Assembly (NCBI RefSeq): GCF_020640915.1
Contig: NZ_JADWDC010000026.1
Span: 1-59,296, forward strand
DNA from: Waterburya agarophytonicola KI4
GTDB taxonomy: Bacteria > Cyanobacteriota > Cyanobacteriia > Cyanobacteriales > Xenococcaceae
DNA: 59,296 bases
Direction: 5' to 3'
The position numbers and the translations under genes were made by a program. The notes beneath the pieces are model-generated. The model saw only the letters and a program-made list of their open reading frames with translations. It searched no databases and was not told the DNA's origin. The stretch's first letter is position 1. Every line of letters begins with the position of its first letter. This document shows positions 17,184 through 24,515 of this stretch, in pieces.

Positions 17184-18551
17184 CTAGGACGAATCACCCG
17201 CCTGTTTGGCAGCGTTAACTAAGTAACGTTGAATGTAGTCTTTAAACATAGGAATTAAAGCGTAACTGTTATTTTCTTCTGCTATCAAAGAGTGTTTTTT
17301 TAAAAAGCTAATTACCTGTAAAATCTTGTTTTGATGGTGATTGATTTTTTGAAACAATTTATCTAGAGTTGAATTATCTAAACTAAAAGATAACCAGTAA
17401 ATTACTTCTTTACTAATTTCATCCAAAGAATTCAACTCTTCTTCAATTATCAGATCTATCTCCTCAATATAAGGTACATATTTATGGTAAATATTAGCAT
17501 CTGATACTGGCAAATATTCCAAATTGCTCGCTAAAATCTTCATTAGTTCTGGGTTATATTGATAGTATCTGCATATTTTATTCCAGACATCTTGAGAAAT
17601 ATCCGTAGTAATTTCAGATTTTAATATAGACCAAAGGTTTTCTGGCTTCATGCCTCTTAGATGCAAAGTTTTTACTTGTTTGCTGCTATAGTAGCTCAAT
17701 TGCTTGATAGTATTACGGCTACTAGCAATAACTAAGCTTTGATGATTTGCTGTAATCAGACAACGTAAAAACTGAGCGTGTTTTTCACATCCAGAACGAT
17801 AATAAGATGCCATTTGTTTGAATTCAACAATTGAATCTAGGTCATCTAAGACAATCAAACAGCGATATTTTTTTAAATATAGTGTTAGATCTATTAATAG
17901 CTTATTAATATCTGAACTAATTTCTAAATTAGGGTCTAAACTTTGTAAACAAAACTTGATTGAATTTTTCAAATTGAAGCTATTACTCATCGACAAGTAA
18001 ATAACACGATGAAATTTATTTTGGAGTATTTCTGCTGCTTTTATTGCTAATGTCGTTTTTCCACAGCCAATCATTCCTGTCATCAAAACAAAACGGCAGT
18101 CTGAGCTATTACTCCATTTTTCAATTAGGGATAACTCTCTATCTCTTCCTTGAAAATCAGATATCTCAGGAGCTATCAGAGAAATACTACTTTTTTTTTG
18201 GACATTCTCAACACTGACCTTATCTTGTCTGTCTTTAATGATTTCGGCTCGTTTGTTCTGAGAAAATGTGTTAACAGCAAATTCAGAAATTTGCCTTCTA
18301 ATAAAACTATTACAGTTGCTTTTGTTAACCTGCTGTCCGAAAGCTTGAGACAATAATTTCCACAATTCAGAGCCAGATGTCTTAATATACTCCATGCCAT
18401 AGTTGTACTCAATAGCAATTTGTGAGTATGTTTGTCCTTCTAAAGATTTAACTAAGATTATTTCTTGTACTCGATTAAGATGCTTGGGATTTATTTTGCG
18501 ATCTACTAAACTAATAGCCTGTTGTAAATCAAGACTGTTTCTAACCATCAT
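17184..18551 (-). CDS. NB-ARC (STAND) ATPase with N-terminal vMAP-like helix-turn-helix domain
   Basis: A 455-residue protein. Residues 1-90 match the helical N-terminal domain seen in many cyanobacterial signalling proteins (LEGQTYSQIAIEYNYGMEYI, then SELWKLLSQAFG). A linker leads to an NB-ARC ATPase with Walker A GMIGCGKTTLA (about 159-169), Walker B CLIVLDDLDS (about 231-240), an ASSRN sensor-like segment and a winged-helix-like end. STAND proteins are nucleotide-gated switches that usually carry WD40, TPR or pentapeptide sensor repeats. Here the chain stops right after the winged-helix region. It lies upstream of the STAS-sugar transferase stop, on the same strand, so it is transcribed after that gene. 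A regulatory role in polysaccharide production is possible. Confidence 0.8.
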   Translation of the reverse strand: MMVRNSLDLQQAISLVDRKINPKHLNRVQEIILVKSLEGQTYSQIAIEYNYGMEYIKTSGSELWKLLSQAFGQQVNKSNCNSFIRRQISEFAVNTFSQNKRAEIIKDRQDKVSVENVQKKSSISLIAPEISDFQGRDRELSLIEKWSNSSDCRFVLMTGMIGCGKTTLAIKAAEILQNKFHRVIYLSMSNSFNLKNSIKFCLQSLDPNLEISSDINKLLIDLTLYLKKYRCLIVLDDLDSIVEFKQMASYYRSGCEKHAQFLRCLITANHQSLVIASSRNTIKQLSYYSSKQVKTLHLRGMKPENLWSILKSEITTDISQDVWNKICRYYQYNPELMKILASNLEYLPVSDANIYHKYVPYIEEIDLIIEEELNSLDEISKEVIYWLSFSLDNSTLDKLFQKINHHQNKILQVISFLKKHSLIAEENNSYALIPMFKDYIQRYLVNAAKQAGDSS

Positions 18552-18758
18552 TTAAATTGAGATACTTTCTTGTAAGACTTCCTGTAAGACTAGTATTAGT
18601 AACTAATAGAAGCATAAATTAAGTACATAATACTATTACTTGATTTTTCAGTTTGTAATATAAGGCTCTTTTTACGCGCTTACATTAATGATTCTACATC
18701 ACTACAAGAATAAAACTAGAGATCAAAAGAACTAAAAGTAATTCGAAGGTATATTTAG

Positions 18759-19760
18759 CTACACTGCTCCACTGTTTTTATTAAAAACAACCATAATCGT
18801 TTTCAAAATTATTTTGATATCGTATGATAAGCTCCAATTTTTTTGATAGTTCAAGTCTAACTGGACAACATCTTCAAAATCACGAACTTGAGATCGCCCG
18901 TTAACCTGCCATTCTCCTGTCATTCCTGGTTTAACATTCAATCTTTGCCAAGCCAGAATTTGATATTGATCCATTTCCTCTGGAGTTGGAGGGCGAGTTC
19001 CTACTAAACTCATCTCTCCTTTTAATACATTCCAAAATTGAGGTAATTCATCCAAGCTAGTACGACGGAGAAATTTTCCTACCCTAGTGACTCTAGGATC
19101 GGAATCATTCTTGAAAAAAGCTCCCTGAGCCTGATTAGGAATTTTTGCTCTCATAGTTTCTGCGTTTGTACACATAGAGCGAAATTTCCACATCCTGAAT
19201 TTTCCACCCAACCAACCACAACGGGTTTGACTAAAAAATATTGGACCAGGAGAATCAATTTTAATGGCGATTACGATAGGAATAAAAATAATTGCGGAGA
19301 TCGCCAAGCCAACAATTGCTCCCATTACATCTATTAAGCGTTTAAGCTCAGAATTAACAGAGGGATGGGATAACACTTGTTTTATATCAGCAGGTACTGC
19401 GATTGGTTGAATCTGAAATATATCGATCAAACCTGATATTTCTAAAACTCTAACTACCGATGGTCTTGGCTTCTGTAACACTAGTTGATGATTGTGTTTG
19501 GAAGCCACTTTATAAATTCTTACTAACGCTCCTACACCGCTACTGTCGATAAAACTGGTATTACTTAAATTTAAGATTAATTTACTGTCTGTGTGGGTAT
19601 TATCAATCAACTCGCAGCAAAAACTGCCAAAGGCAATTGACTCTAGGATAGTAAGTCTTGAGGGTACTTGAATAATACTGTTGTTGTTGACATTGGTAGT
19701 CGGAAAATCTTGATCTGAAATTGTGTTTCTCATCAATCTATCTTGAATACACCATTGCAT
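18759..19760 (-). CDS. STAS domain fused to a phosphoglycosyl transferase (undecaprenyl-phosphate sugar phosphotransferase)
   Basis: A 333-residue fusion. Residues 27-120 form a STAS (anti-sigma antagonist) domain with the phosphorylatable site FIDSSGVGALVRIYK (serines 73 and 74). Residues 138-333 form a monotopic phosphoglycosyl transferase: the membrane re-entrant helix around 142-168, PIFFSQTRCG, KFRMWKFRSM, and the catalytic Asp-Glu dyad D227-E228 in TSLDELPQFWNVLKGEMSLVGTRP. It would load the first sugar phosphate onto undecaprenyl phosphate. In SpoIIAA-like proteins the serine is phosphorylated by an RsbW-type kinase, so initiation could be under partner-switch control. ATG at 19760; an in-frame ATG at 19733 is an alternative start. 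Confidence 0.9.
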   Translation of the reverse strand: MQWCIQDRLMRNTISDQDFPTTNVNNNSIIQVPSRLTILESIAFGSFCCELIDNTHTDSKLILNLSNTSFIDSSGVGALVRIYKVASKHNHQLVLQKPRPSVVRVLEISGLIDIFQIQPIAVPADIKQVLSHPSVNSELKRLIDVMGAIVGLAISAIIFIPIVIAIKIDSPGPIFFSQTRCGWLGGKFRMWKFRSMCTNAETMRAKIPNQAQGAFFKNDSDPRVTRVGKFLRRTSLDELPQFWNVLKGEMSLVGTRPPTPEEMDQYQILAWQRLNVKPGMTGEWQVNGRSQVRDFEDVVQLDLNYQKNWSLSYDIKIILKTIMVVFNKNSGAV

Positions 19761-20124
19761 TAAAACTTTGTTTGATGGTTTTTACGAAGACCTGATTAAA
19801 AACTGCTGCTCAAAAGCAATTTTGATCAATATATTTGTCGATTTCATGATAATTAATCATGCCATGACTTTAGATACTGAAAGTACTGATATATAGACCA
19901 CTTTGTAATTTAAAAGTGTGTAAACCTCTGCTAGATGCTACCTAGTTATCTGTTCGAGGAAGTGTAAGCTGAACCAAGACATCTAGCTTGTTACCCGTAT
20001 TTTGGATGTTATTTTTGCGTTGTAGTAATTTTTTTGTCTGAAGTGGGAACTTTAAGTTTACGAAAACAATACACAAACAATACGCAAACTTTATTGTTCG
20101 GTTTTTAAAACCCAAAATTTTATT
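19761..20124. other. Intergenic region upstream of the RTX hydrolase
   Basis: This 364-bp region separates the divergent STAS-transferase and RTX hydrolase genes. It holds an 8-bp inverted pair, GCTAGATG (19930-19937) and CATCTAGC (19980-19987), 42 bp apart. It also holds an 11-bp tandem duplication, ACAATACACAA then ACAATACGCAA (20066-20087), about 40 bp before the start codon. Either could be regulatory. No promoter with both consensus boxes was found. Confidence 0.35.
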
Positions 20125-23100
20125 ATGGCTAATTTTTCAAGCAACAAAATAACTAACAATTTACATCAAGATTTAGTACCTCAGTTATCAGGAGATTATC
20201 TAGTTTGGCAAAGTGAGATTAATGGAAATCAAGAAATATTTCTTCGTGATTTAAGCTCTCAAACAACTAAGCAAATTACCACTAATTCTACAAATGACAT
20301 AAACCCCCAGATATCAGGAAACAATATAGTCTGGTCGGGCTGGAGGGATAACAATTATGAGATTTTTTCCTATAACATTAGTTCAGGTAATACGACTCAA
20401 ATTACCACTAATGACTACAACGATCTTCAACCTCAAATTTCGGGAAATAAGATAATTTGGCAAGGTTACGTAAACTCGGAAAATAGGTATGAGGGTTTTG
20501 GAGGAAGTTCTCTAGATACAGATCGAGATCCAGGTTCGTATGTAGGAATTCATCTAGGTAATGCTGGAGATGTCAAAAAACTAACTTCTAATACTGCTGC
20601 AATTAATCTTGCTCACGATTTAGATATTTCTTGGGGCAGGGCTAGTGGTGGACCTAAGCAATGGAACTCGTTTGGTTCTCTTTCTCCTCAAAACTTCGAT
20701 TCCATCGTAGACTATGCTAACAGTAAAGATGTCAGTATTTATCTCTACTTAGAATATAGAACTGATTTAGATGGTGGTTCTATTGACGATTTTGACTGGT
20801 ATCAAGTTGGTCGCACCTATGCAGACTATTTTGGCGATCGCGTGGAAGCCTACGGTATTATTAATGAGCCAGATCATGTGGTAAGCGGGAACTCTCCCCA
20901 AGAAGTCGCATTTGCTGTGGAAAAATTTGCTGACGGGGTACACTCAGTCAATTCAGACTATGTGGTCACTAGTCCTGGTGTGGGAGGAACACCCATGTCA
21001 ATTGAACGAACGGACGACTTCTTAGAAGCCCTAACTCCTTTGTTTAATGATGGTACTCTACAGGTTTTAAACCTCCATAGCTATCACGATTCTAAAGCCA
21101 AGCCTCATTATTCTAATATTGACCTTAGTAGTGATTTTGCCCCCAGCAAAAACTTTATACGAGCCAAAGAAGTAGGGGGAATTACTAAAAATATAGATTT
21201 TATCGCAGGAGAATTTAACTATCGTAACTGGGAAGGCACTGATGAAGATCGCAGTATCGGTTTTTTGACGGCTTTTTGGGATCAGCTATCTGTAGTGGGG
21301 AATGGGGGAGCTGATGACCGAGTAGGTTTATTTTCTGCTCCTTATACTATCACTGGTAGTCACCCTCAAAAGCAAACTAGTTTGGCAGATGCTTATTCCT
21401 TTGACAGCAATGGTAATTATGTATGGCAGCCTAACGAAAAAGGGCAAGTATTACAAGAAACTTTGACCCTAACTCAAGGGATGGATTTTATTCACACCGA
21501 TCCTCACGACAACGGTATCTTAATCCTCAAAGGAAGCGATCGCAAAATGTGGGTATGGCACAATCGAGAGGATTTTTCTAGCTTGAGTAATGATTCTGTA
21601 GTGCGGATATCAGGAATTCCCAGTGATGCTACTGGTTTAGCGGTTTATAGATCCGATAGTACTGCCGACCAACCTTACGCCATGATCGAGCTTGATGATC
21701 AAACGTCCGTTAGCTTTAATCCTGCGGATATTTTGCCTCAAGGTCAAACTTATATGTTGATGGCAAATAGCGATCGCGATGGGGGAAATGTTGGTTCCAT
21801 CGATTCGGCAACAGCCAATGGAGGAGATTTTATAGGTCAAGAAAAAGTAACTTTTTCACCTAATCTAAATGTTAGTTCAACAGGAACTCCAAACCAGGAA
21901 ATACTTAACTACAATCTTGATTCGGGAGTAACTACTCAATTAAGCCATAATGCTGGGGATGAATTTAGACCTGATATTGCTGGTAATCGTACAGTTTGGC
22001 TAAGTGATGATGGCAAAGTATTGACCTCCGATATTGGTTCGGGAACAACTGTTCAAATCGCTGACAATGCTAACGTCGAGCAAAATCCCAGTATTTCTGG
22101 CAATCGCTTAGTTTGGTCTGGGATGGATAGTGATGGTGACTATGAAATTTTTCTTTACGATTTTGGTTCAGGAATAACTACGAAGGTAACTAACAACACA
22201 GTCAATGATGCCAATCCACAAATCTCGGCAGATTATATTGTTTGGGATGGGTTTGAAGGTTCGGATAGTGGAAGCGATCGCGAAATTTTTGCTTACCAGC
22301 TAGCTACTAAGGATATTTATCAAATTACTACCAATAATGTTGAAGATCGAACTCCAAGCATTTCTGGAAATACTGTAGTTTGGTCCGGAATAGATAGCAT
22401 AGATAGCAATGGCGATCGTGAAATTTTTTCAACCACTTTTCAAAATGAAGATGTCGAAAACGTTGACCGAGAGCAAATTATCAACGGTACAAACCGAAAT
22501 GATACTCTTAACGGTAACGACAATAATGACGTAATTAATGGCAAATTTGGCGAAGATACTCTCTTTGGCGCGAAAGGCGAAGATTTACTCAACGGCAATC
22601 AAGATAATGATTTTATAAATGGAGGTGTTGATAACGATACTTTAAATGGTGGTTATGGTGATGACACTTTAGTGGGCGGATTTGGTCAAGATAGCCTCGT
22701 TGGTGGAAAAGGCAACGATGTTCTCAATGGCAATCAAAATGATGATTTTCTTAGTGGAAATGTTGGCAATGATACCCTCAATGGGGCTTATGGTAACGAT
22801 ATTTTATATGGTAGACATGGCAACGATGTCCTCAATGGCAGCCAAGGCAATGATATCCTACATGGCAACCACAACAAAGATACTCTTAATGGTGGAAGTG
22901 GTAACGATACTATTAGTGGCGGAAACAGTGCAGATCGCCTGATTGGTGGACAGGGTGCAGATGTATTTATCTACTATGGCTCTCAAGACAGGGGAGATTT
23001 AATTACTGATTTTCAAACAGGAATCGATCTGATTGATGTCAGTCGAATGATTTCAGCCAGTAGTAGCGATTATGGTAACTATTTAGAGTTTGTTCAATCT

Positions 23101-23220
23101 GGTTCTAATACTGTGATTAAAATCGAACCTGATGGTGATCTCACTTCGTCAAGCTCAGACTTTATTACTCTCCAAGGGGTAAATGCTACTGATATAACAG
23201 CAGACAGTTTTATTTTCTAA
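20125..23220 (+). CDS. Secreted clan GH-A-like glycoside hydrolase inserted in a seven-bladed propeller, with RTX repeats
   Basis: A 1031-residue protein with no N-terminal signal peptide. TolB-like propeller repeats carry a P-Q-I-S-G-N-x-x-V-W strand followed by EIF-Y and TTQITTN. Two complete blades (about 17-102) and half a third are followed by a TIM-barrel-like insert (about 118-588) with candidate catalytic glutamates E248 in GIINEPDH and E363 in IAGEFNYRN. The third blade resumes at NQEILNYNLDSG (590-601), and four more blades run to about 780. RTX nonapeptides (GGxGxDxLx type, about 785-945) and a serralysin-like C-terminal domain complete it. Expected export is by a type I secretion system, not present in this window. 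It probably hydrolyses or remodels a polysaccharide; the exact GH family is not determined. Confidence 0.85.
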   Translation: MANFSSNKITNNLHQDLVPQLSGDYLVWQSEINGNQEIFLRDLSSQTTKQITTNSTNDINPQISGNNIVWSGWRDNNYEIFSYNISSGNTTQITTNDYNDLQPQISGNKIIWQGYVNSENRYEGFGGSSLDTDRDPGSYVGIHLGNAGDVKKLTSNTAAINLAHDLDISWGRASGGPKQWNSFGSLSPQNFDSIVDYANSKDVSIYLYLEYRTDLDGGSIDDFDWYQVGRTYADYFGDRVEAYGIINEPDHVVSGNSPQEVAFAVEKFADGVHSVNSDYVVTSPGVGGTPMSIERTDDFLEALTPLFNDGTLQVLNLHSYHDSKAKPHYSNIDLSSDFAPSKNFIRAKEVGGITKNIDFIAGEFNYRNWEGTDEDRSIGFLTAFWDQLSVVGNGGADDRVGLFSAPYTITGSHPQKQTSLADAYSFDSNGNYVWQPNEKGQVLQETLTLTQGMDFIHTDPHDNGILILKGSDRKMWVWHNREDFSSLSNDSVVRISGIPSDATGLAVYRSDSTADQPYAMIELDDQTSVSFNPADILPQGQTYMLMANSDRDGGNVGSIDSATANGGDFIGQEKVTFSPNLNVSSTGTPNQEILNYNLDSGVTTQLSHNAGDEFRPDIAGNRTVWLSDDGKVLTSDIGSGTTVQIADNANVEQNPSISGNRLVWSGMDSDGDYEIFLYDFGSGITTKVTNNTVNDANPQISADYIVWDGFEGSDSGSDREIFAYQLATKDIYQITTNNVEDRTPSISGNTVVWSGIDSIDSNGDREIFSTTFQNEDVENVDREQIINGTNRNDTLNGNDNNDVINGKFGEDTLFGAKGEDLLNGNQDNDFINGGVDNDTLNGGYGDDTLVGGFGQDSLVGGKGNDVLNGNQNDDFLSGNVGNDTLNGAYGNDILYGRHGNDVLNGSQGNDILHGNHNKDTLNGGSGNDTISGGNSADRLIGGQGADVFIYYGSQDRGDLITDFQTGIDLIDVSRMISASSSDYGNYLEFVQSGSNTVIKIEPDGDLTSSSSDFITLQGVNATDITADSFIF

Positions 23221-23265
23221 AATTTTATCTTTTGAATCGAGCTAAATTGATTTAAATTTGAGCTG

Positions 23266-23300
23266 AATAGAGAAGTGATGGCAACATCCTTCTCTATTTT
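23266..23300 (+). terminator. Rho-independent terminator after the RTX hydrolase
   Basis: AATAGAGAAG and GATG (split by one bulged T) pair with CATC and CTTCTCTATT, leaving a GCAA tetraloop at 23281-23284. The 3' arm runs into TTTT. It lies 46 bp after the stop codon at 23220 and is oriented to end the plus-strand transcript. The stem is 14 bp. Confidence 0.85.
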
Positions 23301-23344
23301 ATAAATGATGAAAGTTTTTGAAGTCTGACAGAAGAAGGGCATTT

Positions 23345-23785
23345 TCACCATCCTATTAGGTAGCGACTGTTTTTCTTGAAAATGTTTTTTATAATCTGAG
23401 CTATTCCCATAGATCCCAACAACAAACAAAAACCTACAGTCAGCCAAAGGAAATAATTTCCTTCGTAGTAAAAATCATTTTTAAATAATATCCACCTTCC
23501 TGAACTCATCAAGATAGGATGAATAAAATAAATGGCAAAGCTTTTTTGAGCTAGCTGATTTAAAGCTTTAATATTTGTCTCTTCATAAGTAGCAAGCCAA
23601 GACATTAATAAAAAGCCAGAAATGAATATGAAATACACGCTACCATGTTTCATTAAAGAGAAAAAAGCCCTGTCAAACAAAGTATTTATATTAATTTCTG
23701 ATAAGCCATAGCTGTGACCAAAAACAATAATCAATATAGCAATACCTCGAAAATAGTTGATTGAATTTAAAAATCTCTTTTTCAT
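23345..23785 (-). pseudogene. Acyltransferase family 3 remnant with an internal deletion
   Basis: A 146-residue open frame. Its start (NYFRGIAILIIVFGHS, then YFIFISGFLL) matches the N-terminal helices of acyltransferase family 3 membrane proteins, and its second half (ALNQLAQKSFAIYFIHPILM, two hydrophobic helices) matches the C-terminal part. Such proteins usually have about 330-370 residues and ten or so helices. Here the central part is missing, with the frame preserved near SGFLLMSW. The catalytic-type histidine in VFGH is kept, but too few helices remain for the normal fold. It probably once acylated a glycan from this locus. It is convergent with the RTX hydrolase. Confidence 0.7.
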
Positions 23786-24074
23786 TTGCTTAATACCTTG
23801 TTCGTGAAAAAATAGAAGTTTTTTTTAATCTTAGAAGACTGTTATGCCGCTTAAAAACTGCAATTTTTTCAAAAAAGTCAATCTACTAATGCCGATATAG
23901 CCTTTTTTGATCATACATAATAATTATTATGTGTGATCGCGTTTATAGTAAATTTTGGTATACAAAAAGTGACTAAACATTTGCCTAAATCAAGGTTTAA
24001 AATTCATGTTTAAAATCTGTATTCTATGTTACTTAATAAACTTTTAAATGTTGTTTTAAGATAATTTGCGTAAG

Positions 24075-24102
24075 TTGCCTAATGTTTGAAAGCATTAGGC
24101 AA
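24075..24102. repeat. 10-bp perfect inverted repeat
   Basis: TTGCCTAATG and CATTAGGCAA enclose an 8-base loop. A run of eight T begins 12 bases after the hairpin on the plus strand, too distant for a normal intrinsic terminator. No gene ends close to it on the plus strand. Role unknown. Confidence 0.5.
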
Positions 24103-24295
24103 AGTAAGATAGCATTTTTTTTCCAAATAATACTACTACCAAAAAAATACATATCTTTTGCTCTTAAATTAATTCATAAGAAGATAGGATTCCATAATGT
24201 ATGAAATTCTGATTACTATTTAGACACTATTTACTTACTTATTAAAGGAGATTCAAGCTTTAAATATTATGTAAAGCAAATATAAAAGCAAATCT

Positions 24296-24375
24296 ATCGT
24301 TTATCGTATAGTCGATTTAAGTTAGGCTAGATGTTCTTTTTGAGTCATAACGATAAATTATCGTCGAACCATCGT
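24296..24375. promoter_or_regulatory. Cluster of ATCGT motifs, candidate operators
   Basis: ATCGT occurs at 24296, 24303, 24360 and 24371, and its complement ACGAT at 24350. The 24350-24364 stretch is a 15-base palindrome, ACGATAAATTATCGT. The cluster lies 105-220 bp before the hydrolase start. It could be a regulator-binding region; no known regulator is implied. Confidence 0.35.
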
Positions 24376-24515
24376 TTATAGCTGTATAGATAATAAAGAT
24401 CAATCAATAAATCCACTCTACACTCATAAGTTTACTCACTGGGTAAAAATATATTTGTAATAGTTTTATTCCAAACTATTTGTTCAATTTTTTAAACTCA
24501 TTTTCAATTTTATAT

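Larger units (their letters stand above)
23786..24479. other. Long intergenic region before the membrane-anchored hydrolase
   Basis: A 694-bp AT-rich region without a plausible gene. It contains a 10-bp perfect inverted repeat (24075-24102) and a cluster of ATCGT motifs (24296-24375), described separately. The rest shows nothing I can name. It may include DNA left by the deletion that shortened the neighbouring acyltransferase, or the promoter region of the hydrolase gene. Confidence 0.4.

Noticed and set aside
18749-18762. GTA-N8-TAC, the NtcA consensus, about 200 bp before the NB-ARC start
   Set aside because: Six fixed bases are expected many times in 59 kb. No matching -10 box lies at the right distance, and the site overlaps the end of another gene.
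22490-22960. CRISPR-like short DNA repeats, also at 43850-44480
   Set aside because: They are coding RTX nonapeptide repeats in frame, with no conserved repeat/spacer length.
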